From the NCBI RefSeq assembly GCF_001981305.1, contig NZ_MSCW01000007.1:496001-560000 (forward strand): a stretch of DNA of 64,000 bases, written 5' to 3'. Under the pieces are notes generated by a model. The model was given only the letters and a program-made list of their open reading frames with translations, had not been told where the DNA came from and made no database searches. How positions within the stretch are numbered: position 1 is the stretch's first letter; each line of letters begins with the position of its first letter. A program made the translations under genes and the position numbers. Of the stretch, positions 56,117-63,820 are shown piece after piece. The stretch comes from Marinobacter lutaoensis (lineage in GTDB: Bacteria; Pseudomonadota; Gammaproteobacteria; Pseudomonadales; Oleiphilaceae).

Positions 56117-57013
56117 TTACTCCGTCATCGCCTTGACGATCTGGTCGGTGTTATAGCGCATCAGCGCTTCATAGCTTGGCACCGGGCCATCGGCCGTGGA
56201 CAGTGCCTCCGGGTAGAGTTCCCCGCCGGGTTTTGCGTTCGTGGCGGCCGCGATCTGCTTGACCAGGCGCGGGTCGTTGGAGTTCTCGATGAAGTAGACC
56301 CGGATGTTCTCCTTCTTGATCTGGTCGATCAGCTCGGCCACGTCCGCGGCGGAAGCCTCCGTTTCCGTCGACATGCCCAGCGGCGCCAGGAAGGTAACGC
56401 CATACTCCTCGCCGTAGTAACCAAAGGCGTCATGGCTGGTGAGTACCTTGCGCTTGTCGCGGGGTATGGCGTCGATCTTGGCATGGATCGTGGCATCGAG
56501 TGCCTTCAGCGTCTTGGCGTAGCGGTCGGCATTCGCGGCGAAGTCCGCCGCGTCTTCCGGGTCCGCCTTGGCAAGCGCCTCCTCGATGTTGTCGATCCAG
56601 ACCAGCACGTTCGGCACGCTGTTCCAGACGTGAGGATCGGTGATCTCCTTGCCGTCTTCCTCGAAGGTGTGCGTCTTGATGCCGGTGGAAACGACGACCG
56701 GCGGCTTGCTGGCCCCCGAGGCCTTGACGAGACGCTGAAACCATTCTTCCAGGCCTTCTCCGCTAATGAAGGTGACCGCCGCGGACCGAACAGCCTTGGC
56801 ATCGTCGGGCGACGGTTCGAAGGCATGAGGGTCGCCATTCGGCGGCACGAGGCTGGTGACATTCACATGGTCGCCGCCCACGTGTTTCACCACATCGGCA
56901 AGCACGGTGAAACTCGCGACGACATCGATCGTCTTGGCCGAGGCACTGGACACCGTTCCCAGACCCAGTGCGGCCGAACAGGTCAACGTGAGAAGGAGCG
57001 ATCGTATCTTCAT
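56117..57013 (-). CDS. Zinc ABC transporter substrate-binding protein (AztC/ZnuA-like)
   Basis: A 298-aa periplasmic cluster A-I metal receptor with a signal peptide ending near SSASA (residue 26). Predicted ligands are His63 (DPHAFEP), His128 (DPHVWNS), His194 (LTSHDAFGY) and Asp275 (STADGP). The His-rich loop typical of ZnuA is absent, as in AztC. It is the last gene of a Zur-boxed operon. Manganese is a less likely alternative because three His plus Asp favour zinc. Confidence 0.9.
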   Translation of the reverse strand: MKIRSLLLTLTCSAALGLGTVSSASAKTIDVVASFTVLADVVKHVGGDHVNVTSLVPPNGDPHAFEPSPDDAKAVRSAAVTFISGEGLEEWFQRLVKASGASKPPVVVSTGIKTHTFEEDGKEITDPHVWNSVPNVLVWIDNIEEALAKADPEDAADFAANADRYAKTLKALDATIHAKIDAIPRDKRKVLTSHDAFGYYGEEYGVTFLAPLGMSTETEASAADVAELIDQIKKENIRVYFIENSNDPRLVKQIAAATNAKPGGELYPEALSTADGPVPSYEALMRYNTDQIVKAMTE

Positions 57014-57037
57014 GGTGGTTTCCCTTGAGTGGCAATG

Positions 57038-57910
57038 TCAGCCCGCGAGATGCGGGCGCTTGATGAGGCGCCGCAGTGCTCCGGCAGGAGCGACGAGCAA
57101 GGAGACGCCATAGATGAAGGCCGCGGTCAGGATGATCGTCGGCCCGGAAGCGAAGCGCAGGTGATAGGAGATGAGCAGGCCGACGAGTCCGGATAGCGCG
57201 GCGCTCGAGGCCGCGACCACGAACATCAGGGGCAGCGTGCGTACCCACAGCTGGGCGATCGCGGCCGGCAGCATCATCATGCCCACGGCCATCAGCGTGC
57301 CGAGCGTCTGAAATCCAGCCACCAGGTTGATGACCACAAGGAACAGGAACAGGAAGTGGTAGAGCGGCCCGTGGCCGCCCACTGCGCGCAGGAAACCGGG
57401 ATCGAAGCACTCGGTGACCAGCGGCCGATAGACGACTGCCAGGCTGATGAGTGTCAGCGAGGCGATGCTGCCCACCAGATACAAGGCCGTCGGGTCGATG
57501 GCGAGAATCGTGCCGAACAGGACATGCAGAAGGTCGATGTTCGAGCCGCGCAGCGACACGATGAGCACGCCGAGCGCCAGGGAGGTCAGATAGAAGGTGG
57601 CAAAGCTCGCGTCCTCCTTGAGCGCGGTGGTACGGCTGACGACACCGGAAAACAGGGCGACGCTGAGCCCGGCGACGACCCCACCAAGCCCCATGGCCGG
57701 AAGCGACAGGCCGCCGGCAATCAGGAAACCAATCGCGGCGCCGGGCAGGACCGCATGGCTCATGGCATCGCCGACAAGGCTCATGCGGCGCAGCATGAGC
57801 AGGACCCCGACGGGGCCCGAACCAAACCCGAGGGCGATGGAAGCGGCCAAGGCCCGGCGCATGAACCCATAGTCGGCGAAGGGCGAGACGAGAAACGAAT
57901 GAAGGCTCAT
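57038..57910 (-). CDS. Zinc ABC transporter permease (ZnuB/AztB-like)
   Basis: A 290-aa membrane subunit of the ABC-3 family with eight or nine helices. Motifs are LLMLRRMSLVGDAMSHAVLPGAAIGF and AVGMMMLPAAIAQLW. ATG 57910 overlaps the ATPase stop (ATGA). The listed extension to 57949 lies within the ATPase gene and is not used. Confidence 0.92.
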   Translation of the reverse strand: MSLHSFLVSPFADYGFMRRALAASIALGFGSGPVGVLLMLRRMSLVGDAMSHAVLPGAAIGFLIAGGLSLPAMGLGGVVAGLSVALFSGVVSRTTALKEDASFATFYLTSLALGVLIVSLRGSNIDLLHVLFGTILAIDPTALYLVGSIASLTLISLAVVYRPLVTECFDPGFLRAVGGHGPLYHFLFLFLVVINLVAGFQTLGTLMAVGMMMLPAAIAQLWVRTLPLMFVVAASSAALSGLVGLLISYHLRFASGPTIILTAAFIYGVSLLVAPAGALRRLIKRPHLAG

Positions 57911-58653
57911 GCCACGTCCTCCTTGCATACCATGGCATCCTCGTCCCAATCCTCGGCCATGGCACGGGCACGTCGGAGGTTGTCCGGCGACAACGCCTCA
58001 TCGGTCGCCCCCCAGGCGATGGCCCGGCGAGCCAGCAGGAGTGTTGTCGGAAAATGCGCCCGTACCTGCTCGAAATCGTGGAGCACCGCGATGACGGTGC
58101 GACCGTTGTCATGCCAGCGGCGCACAATCTCGAGGAGGTCGCGCGTGGTGCGCGCGTCAATGGCGGTAAACGGCTCGTCCAACACGATCACCCGTGCATC
58201 CTGCAACAGGAGCCGGGCAAAGAGCACGCGCTGAAACTGACCGGCCGAGAGCGAGCCAATGGCCCGTCGTTCGAACCCCTCCAGCCCGACCGCCGTCAGC
58301 GCCTGGCGGGCCTTCTCGGCCAGGCTCGGCGTGGCGCCGCCAAAGCCGCCGATCTCTCGCCACGCGCCCAGCATGACCGTGTCGGCCACGCTCAGCGGAA
58401 AACGCCGGTCGATGTCGGCGGCCTGGGGAAGATAGCCAAAATCGCGGGGCGACAGACCGCCAAGGTCGATCCTGCCCTCGGTGCGGGCCAACTCGCCCAT
58501 CATCGCCTTCAGGAGCGTCGACTTGCCCGCGCCGTTCGGTCCGACGATGGCCGTCAAGCTGCCCGGTTCGAACTGGCCCGAGACATGATGCACGGCCGGG
58601 TGTCGGTCGTAGGCGACGGTGACGTTCTCGAGGCGGATACCTGGAAAGCTCAT
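57907..58653 (-). CDS. Zinc ABC transporter ATPase (ZnuC/AztA-like)
   Basis: A 248-aa nucleotide-binding subunit: Walker A GPNGAGKST, signature LSAGQFQRV, Walker B VIVLDEPFTAID, and switch His in AVLHDFEQV. It overlaps both the 41-aa membrane peptide upstream and the permease downstream by four bases, so translation is probably coupled along the operon. Confidence 0.92.
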   Translation of the reverse strand: MSFPGIRLENVTVAYDRHPAVHHVSGQFEPGSLTAIVGPNGAGKSTLLKAMMGELARTEGRIDLGGLSPRDFGYLPQAADIDRRFPLSVADTVMLGAWREIGGFGGATPSLAEKARQALTAVGLEGFERRAIGSLSAGQFQRVLFARLLLQDARVIVLDEPFTAIDARTTRDLLEIVRRWHDNGRTVIAVLHDFEQVRAHFPTTLLLARRAIAWGATDEALSPDNLRRARAMAEDWDEDAMVCKEDVA

Positions 58654-58775
58654 GGCAGCGACACCGCCCAGGCAATCATGAGCCAGAGTGGTACCAGAAT
58701 GGCCACGATGCCCGCCAAGCGGCGTAGCGATGTCTGGGCCATCAAGGAGGACAGAAACGGGTCGGAAATCTTCAT
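58650..58775 (-). CDS. 41-aa single-span membrane peptide, first gene of the zinc operon
   Basis: ATG 58775 is preceded by GGAGTGGCC and its TGA overlaps the ATPase ATG. The product has a polar N-terminus (MKISDPFLSSLMAQTSLRR) and one hydrophobic helix (LAGIVAILVPLWLMIAWAV). A longer upstream frame would pass through the Zur box and is rejected. It could assist assembly or act as a regulatory peptide. I know no named family. Confidence 0.65.
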   Translation of the reverse strand: MKISDPFLSSLMAQTSLRRLAGIVAILVPLWLMIAWAVSLP

Positions 58776-58811
58776 GGCCACTCCGGGCGACGGTAATACA
58801 ATACAGCCTGA

Positions 58812-58830
58812 TATGTTATAACATAACAAA
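58812..58830. promoter_or_regulatory. Zur box of the zinc ABC operon
   Basis: TGTTATAACATAACA fits the Zur consensus TGTTAT-N3-ATAACA with both half-sites perfect. It lies 37 bases before the 41-aa peptide start, in an AT-rich promoter region. Zinc-bound Zur should repress the operon. Confidence 0.8.
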
Positions 58831-59082
58831 ACGGTATAGAAAGAATAAACACCCATTTCGCCCAGGTCCAGCAGCTCCGACAGGCTCTGACTGCGAATGG
58901 CAAGTCCGGCAACCGTTCGACAACCCCGAATACGCCTGAATGCCACTCACGTCGCTGACAATCTGCCCGTTTTTTCGCCAGAGTCGGCTCCATTCGAGCC
59001 AACGGGCACAGCAGCCCCTGCCGCGGTGGTGTGAGCGCAGCATCCTGGCCTAAACGACTGGTTTTCGGACTCGGCCGGGCGC

Positions 59083-59112
59083 ACAAAAAAAGGCGGCCAC
59101 GGGGGCCGCCTC
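59083..59112 (-). terminator. dps terminator and right direct repeat of the putative island
   Basis: AGGCGGCC and GGCCGCCT form a stem with a short loop; seven A bases on the plus strand give the U tract for minus-strand dps transcripts. The sequence recurs in degraded form at 45239, in the same orientation. Confidence 0.8.
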
Positions 59113-59131
59113 GTCTCTCTCATCGCCGGAT

Positions 59132-59605
59132 TTACTGACCGAGGTAGCTGCGGTACATCCAGACGGTTTTTTCCTGCTGGGAAATGTAGTCGCTCATCAG
59201 GGCAACGGTGCCCTCGTCGTTGGCCTCGCCGGCCAGACTCAGCAGTGCCCGCTGCTTGCCGATCAGCTTACCGAAGCCTTCGACGATGTTTTCCACCGCC
59301 TCGCGGCCGTCAGTCACATCTTTGCGCTCGGGGATTTCCGACCGCTCCATGTAGGTGCTGTAGGCATGGGCCGGCCGGTGCCCCAGGGTCAGGACCCGCT
59401 CGGCGATCTCATCGATTTTCACCAGCAGGTCGTTGTACAGCTCCTCGAACTTGGCGTGCAGTTCGAAGAAGTTTTCGCCCTTGATGTTCCAGTGATAGCC
59501 ACGGACGTTCATGTAGAAGATCTGGTAGTTGGAAAGCAGATCGTTCAGGGCGTCTGCCAGTTCCAGTGTTTTGCCGGTATCAAGACCGATGAAGTTCTTG
59601 CTCAT
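59132..59605 (-). CDS. Dps-family DNA-protection ferritin
   Basis: A 157-aa miniferritin that oxidises and stores iron and shields DNA. The ferroxidase signature is in NVRGYHWNIKGENFFELHAKFEELYNDL, given here as NVRGYHWNIKG and FFELHAKFEELYNDL, with IDEIAER on the partner helix. ATG 59605 follows AAGGAGAG; an extension to 59656 is not supported. A strong terminator follows. Confidence 0.93.
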   Translation of the reverse strand: MSKNFIGLDTGKTLELADALNDLLSNYQIFYMNVRGYHWNIKGENFFELHAKFEELYNDLLVKIDEIAERVLTLGHRPAHAYSTYMERSEIPERKDVTDGREAVENIVEGFGKLIGKQRALLSLAGEANDEGTVALMSDYISQQEKTVWMYRSYLGQ

Positions 59606-59778
59606 GGGTACTCTCCTTGTCAGTTCCTGATCTATTGAAAATGTATTTGTTGCCACTATAAGCCATTAGCCGGAACGGCGTGAAGTTGCCAGTGGCAATT
59701 CCGACCATAGACCGAATCAATACTCAGCCCTGGCACCAGATAGCATCAAGCTATCAAAACTCTTGAAACAATCAATTT

Positions 59779-59796
59779 AGAAATAATTCTCAATTG
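59779..59796. promoter_or_regulatory. Possible Fur-like box between dps and the DUF2061 gene
   Basis: On the minus strand the sequence AATTGAGAATTATTTC resembles part of the Fur consensus. It lies in the AT-rich divergent promoter region. Match is partial. Confidence 0.3.
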
Positions 59797-59843
59797 CCCT
59801 TAACTATGAGTTAGACACCACGACACGTTGGGGGGATTGAATC

Positions 59844-60122
59844 ATGAGTGTCTTGAAACTGTTCGTCCACGACCATGGCATCAAGGGAGACCAATCGTTG
59901 CTGAAAACGATCACCTTTGCCATTACCCACTTTACCGTCGCGTTCACCGTCGCCTACGTGCTGACCGGGGACATCATCATCGGCAGCTTGATTGCGATGG
60001 TCGAGCCGTCCATCAACACTGTGGCCTACTTCTTCCACGAGAAGATATGGGCCCGCTACCAGCAAAAAGCAAGGCAACGGGCCATTACCGTTTCTTCAAC
60101 CGCTTCCGCCAGCCACGGTTGA
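59844..60122 (+). CDS. DUF2061 membrane protein
   Basis: A 92-aa protein with two helices (TFAITHFTVAFTVAYVL and GSLIAMVEPSINTVAYF) and the DUF2061 ending FFHEKIWARY. The family is small and of unknown function, often in marine bacteria. ATG 59844 follows GGGGGGA. It diverges from dps. Confidence 0.82.
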   Translation: MSVLKLFVHDHGIKGDQSLLKTITFAITHFTVAFTVAYVLTGDIIIGSLIAMVEPSINTVAYFFHEKIWARYQQKARQRAITVSSTASASHG

Positions 60123-60242
60123 CCCCGCCCGGGCCACCGTGGCCCTTCCCTTCCTTGTCCGCCCCCCGGCGCGACAAGTCACCGAAAATCGCCTACCCTA
60201 AACGGCTGACCCCACCTCAGCCCTGATTGGAGAAATAGGCGC

Positions 60243-60914
60243 ATGTCCCAATACTGGCCCGAGTTCTTGACCATCGCCGTTGCCCACCTGCTGGCGGTTG
60301 CCAGCCCCGGACCGGATTTCGCGGTGGTGCTGCGCCAAGCCCTGTGCCAGAGCCGGCGCAACGCTTGGCTGACGGCACTGGGCGTGGGCACCGGTATTCT
60401 GGTGCATGTGGCCTATTCACTGCTGGGGATCGGGCTGCTGATCCAGCAGTCCCTCGTTCTGTTCAACGTCCTGAAAGTGGTCGGCGCACTGTACCTGCTG
60501 TGGATTGCGTTTCAGTGCCTGCGGGCACGGGCCGGCGCCCTGGAAGTGGTGATGGAATCGCAACGGGAACAGGCCCCGGGCGCCGCCTTCCGACTCGGGT
60601 TTCTCACCAACGCCCTTAACCCGAAAGCCACTCTGTTCTTCGTGGCCCTATTCTCCGTGGTCATCAGCCCCGGCACACCGGTGGCCGTCCAGGCCGGTTA
60701 CGGTCTATACATGGCCCTTGCCACCGCGACCTGGTTCACCCTGGTGGCGGTGTTCTTCACCCTGCCCCGGGTTCGTCGGGCCTTCGCCCGCTTCGGGCAC
60801 TGGCTGGACCGCCTGATGGGCGGCATCCTGCTCCTGCTGGCGGGCGAGCTGCTGCTGTCTACAGTGAGCGGATCAACGCCTCTGTCTGCTCCCAGCCCAG
60901 GCACGGGTCGGTAA
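60243..60914 (+). CDS. LysE/RhtB family exporter
   Basis: A 223-aa membrane protein with six helices, likely exporting an amino acid or a metabolite. Family motifs are LAVASPGPDFAVVLRQAL at the N-terminus and GFLTNALNPKATLFFVALF. GGAGAAAT precedes the ATG. Its 3' end overlaps the DAHP synthase gene tail-to-tail by 56 bases. Confidence 0.9.
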   Translation: MSQYWPEFLTIAVAHLLAVASPGPDFAVVLRQALCQSRRNAWLTALGVGTGILVHVAYSLLGIGLLIQQSLVLFNVLKVVGALYLLWIAFQCLRARAGALEVVMESQREQAPGAAFRLGFLTNALNPKATLFFVALFSVVISPGTPVAVQAGYGLYMALATATWFTLVAVFFTLPRVRRAFARFGHWLDRLMGGILLLLAGELLLSTVSGSTPLSAPSPGTGR

Positions 60915-61911
60915 GCGAACAGCCGTAGATCAGGTCATCACCGTCGTCCTGGCGCCCCGGCACCAGGAAACTCTCCAGCATGAGCGCCCGGATGTGGTCG
61001 TTTCCGGCCCGTTGCTGCGCCATCACCTCCCGGGCGATCTCCACCTGACGCTCCGCCTGCTTACGGGCGTTGTCGTGGCTACAGTCCACCATCACCGCCG
61101 TGGACAACCCGGCCTCGGCGAGGCGGCGGACCGCCGCGGCAATACTGGCGGCATCGTAGTTGGTCAGCCCTCGGCCGCCCCGGAGCACCAAGTGGGTGTC
61201 GCGATTGCCTCGGGTGGACACCATCACCGGCAGGCCGGTGGCGGAAACGCCCATGTGATGATGGGGGTGGGCCGCGGATTTCATGGCGTTGATCGCCACC
61301 TCGATGCCGCCGTCCGTCCCGTTCTTGAAGCCCACGGGCATCGGCAGCCCGCTGACCATTTCCCGGTGCACCTGGGACTCGGTGGTGCGGGCGCCGATGG
61401 CGGTCCAGCTCACCAGATCGCCTAGATAGTCCATGGCGAACGGACTCAGCGCCTCGGTGGCCAGGGGCAGACCGAGAGAGGCCAACGCCAGCAGCAGGCG
61501 CCGGGACCGGACCAGCCCCTGGTGCAGGTCCCCCCGACCGGTGCGCTCGGGGTCGTACAGAAGCCCTTTCCAGCCCACCGTGGTGCGCGGCTTTTCCAGA
61601 TATGCCCGCATCACCAGAAGATAGCGGTCGCTGACCTCGTCGGACAGCGCCTTAAGCCGGTGGGCATAGTCCAGTGCCGCCACCTCATCGTGAATGGAGC
61701 AGGGCCCGAGGACGATCAGGGTGCGAGGGTCCTCGCCGCGCAGAATCGAGCGTATCGCCTGGCGGTGCCCCGCGATCTCGGCCAGGAGGGCATCATCGGC
61801 CGGAAACCGACCCTTGAGTTCCGCAGGCGTTGGCAGCGCCAGTTCCTGTCGGTGGCCGGCGGCTTCGGCAACGGCCCGTTCCAGAGTGTCGGTATTCAGT
61901 GGCATGTTCAT
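60859..61911 (-). CDS. 3-deoxy-7-phosphoheptulonate (DAHP) synthase, class I
   Basis: First enzyme of aromatic amino-acid synthesis, condensing phosphoenolpyruvate and erythrose 4-phosphate; 350 aa as in AroF/G/H. Motifs are LIVLGPCSIHD, GWKGLLYDPE, VGFKNGTDGG and VMVDCSHDNARKQ. The metal-binding Cys, His, Glu and Asp positions appear intact. ATG 61911 has GGGAA upstream; ATG 61905 is close by. A leader peptide ORF with an aromatic run and a terminator precede it, so transcription attenuation is likely. The allosteric effector cannot be told from sequence. Confidence 0.95.
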   Translation of the reverse strand: MNMPLNTDTLERAVAEAAGHRQELALPTPAELKGRFPADDALLAEIAGHRQAIRSILRGEDPRTLIVLGPCSIHDEVAALDYAHRLKALSDEVSDRYLLVMRAYLEKPRTTVGWKGLLYDPERTGRGDLHQGLVRSRRLLLALASLGLPLATEALSPFAMDYLGDLVSWTAIGARTTESQVHREMVSGLPMPVGFKNGTDGGIEVAINAMKSAAHPHHHMGVSATGLPVMVSTRGNRDTHLVLRGGRGLTNYDAASIAAAVRRLAEAGLSTAVMVDCSHDNARKQAERQVEIAREVMAQQRAGNDHIRALMLESFLVPGRQDDGDDLIYGCSLTDPCLGWEQTEALIRSL

Positions 61912-61940
61912 CGCGGTGTTCCCGTTTCCCTGTGTCAGAA

Positions 61941-61984
61941 TCAAAAAAGCCCCGGCTGGGTTGGCTACCAGTCGGGGCTTTTTC
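61941..61984 (-). terminator. Attenuator terminator upstream of DAHP synthase
   Basis: AAAAAGCCCCG (61944-61954) pairs with CGGGGCTTTTT (61973-61983), with an inner CTGG/CCAG pairing. On the minus strand the stem is followed by a U tract and lies 30 bases before the synthase start, after the leader peptide. Confidence 0.8.
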
Positions 61985-61993
61985 GAGTCCGGT

Positions 61994-62021
61994 GGCAGCC
62001 TGGGTGAACTGCCGGGCTGCC
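61994..62021 (-). other. Pre-terminator hairpin in the aromatic leader
   Basis: GGCAGCC (61994-62000) and GGCTGCC (62015-62021) can pair, forming a stem just upstream of the terminator. It may act as the pause or alternative structure in attenuation; a nearby AGCCCGG on the minus strand could also pair with the terminator 3' arm. Confidence 0.5.
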
Positions 62022-62049
62022 TTCCTCGTAAACGTTTTGGATCAGTATC

Positions 62050-62184
62050 CTATGGGCGGCCCGGGCTCTGGCTAAAGTAAAAGCCATAACCAAACCACCA
62101 AAAGAACACAGCAGCGACCGCTTTCGGTTCAAGGCCAAAAGCTTGCAGAAGATTGAATTGACAGGTCGCGTTTCTGATGTTCAT
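62050..62184 (-). CDS. Aromatic-rich leader peptide (attenuator) of the DAHP synthase gene
   Basis: A 44-codon ORF from ATG 62184 to TAG at 62050. Residues 27-37 read FFWWFGYGFYF: five Phe, two Trp and two Tyr in eleven codons. It ends 66 bases before the intrinsic terminator and 138 bases before the synthase start. This fits a ribosome-mediated attenuator in which stalling on Phe, Trp or Tyr codons permits read-through. Upstream, TATAGT lies so close to the ATG that the transcript may be leaderless. Function is inferred from composition and architecture. Confidence 0.75.
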   Translation of the reverse strand: MNIRNATCQFNLLQAFGLEPKAVAAVFFWWFGYGFYFSQSPGRP

Positions 62185-62267
62185 GCTGTGCACTATATAC
62201 CTCCGGTTTCCGCCTTGGCAACCCGAATGTCGCTTTTTTAGCCTGACCCGCCACCGATGGAGTAACC

Positions 62268-63068
62268 ATGGCCCGTCATCCGGCATCCGCAACCACCTGG
62301 CTCCTGCTTGTTGTTGCGCTGGCCACCCTGGCTCTGGGGCTGGCGTCCCCCGCGCCGGCCCTCGCCGACACCACCACCCGCACCTTCACCCTGCAGGAAC
62401 GTCCCGCCAGCGACGTGGCAACCCAGGTCCGGGCGCTGTATCCGGACGCCCGGGTCACGCCCCACGGTCAGTCCCTGATCGTCCGGGCCAGCCGCCGGGA
62501 GCTGGAGGAAATCGCCACCCTGGTGCGCTCCATCGATGTGGCACCGGCCCAGCTGCGCATCACCCTGCGAACCCGAGACCTCATCGGCGGCGGCCGATCC
62601 GGCGCGGGCCTGTCCGGCGGCAACGGCCAGGTCGCCGCCCAGGCGGAGCGCAAGGTGATCAGCACCCGCAGTGGACAGCAGCGGAGCCTGGTGGTGCAGG
62701 ACGGACAAACCGCCCATATCAGCTCCGGGCAAATCCGGACCCTGCCGGTGGCCGTCCGTGCCGGCCGCAATCCGGCGGCGGTCCTGGCTCAGGTCAAGAC
62801 CCGCAGCGGTTTTCTGGTCACGCCTCAGGTGATCTCGGACCAAGCCGTGGAGCTGTCCATTGTGTCCTTCGAGGAAGACCCGGCCAGCCTGGAGGGCTAC
62901 GAAACCGAAGCCCTGGTGACCCTGCGGCGGGTGCAGCCTGGCCAATGGATTACCCTGGGCGGCGTCGCCACCAGCGAGGAGCGCCAGAACCAGGGTCTGG
63001 TCTACCAGGTGAACAGCAGTCGCAGCCGCGACCGCCAGGTGGAGGTGAAGGTCGAACTGCTGCCCTGA
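62268..63068 (+). CDS. Short secretin-like periplasmic protein
   Basis: A 266-aa exported protein with a signal peptide ending near APALA (residue 33). Residues 40-110 resemble the N0/N1 (secretin_N) modules of secretins (ASDVATQVRALYPDARV and ELEEIATLVRSIDV). The remainder resembles the beta-rich secretin domain but is far shorter and lacks an obvious gate. It may be an accessory or truncated form. No type II or type IV pilus genes are nearby. ATG 62268 has GATGGAG upstream. Confidence 0.7.
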   Translation: MARHPASATTWLLLVVALATLALGLASPAPALADTTTRTFTLQERPASDVATQVRALYPDARVTPHGQSLIVRASRRELEEIATLVRSIDVAPAQLRITLRTRDLIGGGRSGAGLSGGNGQVAAQAERKVISTRSGQQRSLVVQDGQTAHISSGQIRTLPVAVRAGRNPAAVLAQVKTRSGFLVTPQVISDQAVELSIVSFEEDPASLEGYETEALVTLRRVQPGQWITLGGVATSEERQNQGLVYQVNSSRSRDRQVEVKVELLP

Positions 63069-63070
63069 GA

Positions 63071-63562
63071 TCAGACCGGGCGCCGGGCCAGCAGCACTCG
63101 CTTGGCCTCGTTGACCTGGGCGGCCAGGTAGTCGTTACCGCCCCGGTCCGGATGCAGTTTCTGCATCAGCCGGCGGTGCGCTGCGATCACTTCCTCCCGG
63201 GAGCAGCCGGGGGCCACGCCCAGCACCTCGCACGCTTCCCGCTCCGACATGCCATCGGCCGCCCTCCGCAGCCGCTCGTCGGGGCCGTTCCGGTCGCGCT
63301 TGACGCCTGACACCAGGCGCGTCAGGATGGGCAGGTGCCGCAGCAGTGCCGGGACTTTGCGCAGCAGGGGAATCACCGCCGCAACCGCCGCTGTGATCAG
63401 GTGTATCCGCCCGGTCAGCACCAGGACCAGCAACACCGCCCCGGCAACGCCGAGCACCAATGTCCACGAGGCTCGCTTTTTCGCCTCGGGCGCGAGCGAT
63501 GCCCAGTAGCGCAGCGCGAAAAAGACCAGGCCGGCCAGCACCAGGCCCAAAATCCATTGCAT
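63071..63562 (-). CDS. Membrane-anchored DnaJ-domain protein
   Basis: A 163-aa protein with two N-terminal hydrophobic segments (ILGLVLAGLVFFALRYW and LVLGVAGAVLLVLVLTG) and a C-terminal J domain (about residues 105-163). The HPD motif is present in MQKLHPDRGGNDY, so it should stimulate a DnaK-type chaperone at the membrane. ATG 63562 is chosen; an upstream extension to 63616 has no support. Its stop is two bases beyond that of the secretin-like gene. Confidence 0.85.
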   Translation of the reverse strand: MQWILGLVLAGLVFFALRYWASLAPEAKKRASWTLVLGVAGAVLLVLVLTGRIHLITAAVAAVIPLLRKVPALLRHLPILTRLVSGVKRDRNGPDERLRRAADGMSEREACEVLGVAPGCSREEVIAAHRRLMQKLHPDRGGNDYLAAQVNEAKRVLLARRPV

Positions 63563-63753
63563 TGATGCCTCCTCGATTGGCTTGTATCTTTGAGGGTTCG
63601 ACCGGCCCCTCGTCATCCGCCCACGGAAAACGGTGACAGCCGTCGCCCTATTTTTATAGGATGCTATGTTTCAATCGGACGACTGGCCGTCCGAACTGCG
63701 TCACGGTTTGTTAACCAGATTCACACAGACTCACAGCCATAGCCCATGGACGT

Positions 63754-63772
63754 CCGTATTCCCCGAATACGG
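63754..63772. promoter_or_regulatory. Palindromic operator upstream of the RND adaptor
   Basis: CCGTATTC-CCC-GAATACGG is a perfect inverted repeat with eight-base arms, 49 bases before the adaptor start. A TetR-type efflux repressor could bind it. No regulator gene is visible in the window. Confidence 0.45.
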
Positions 63773-63820
63773 CATGGTGCCGGCTAATACCAAATGGATA
63801 CAGATTCCAGGATCTGAACT

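Noticed and set aside
58831-59082. Possible gene between the Zur box and the dps terminator
   Set aside because: Open frames here start inside the promoter or lack ribosome-binding sites and show no family likeness; I see only intergenic DNA.
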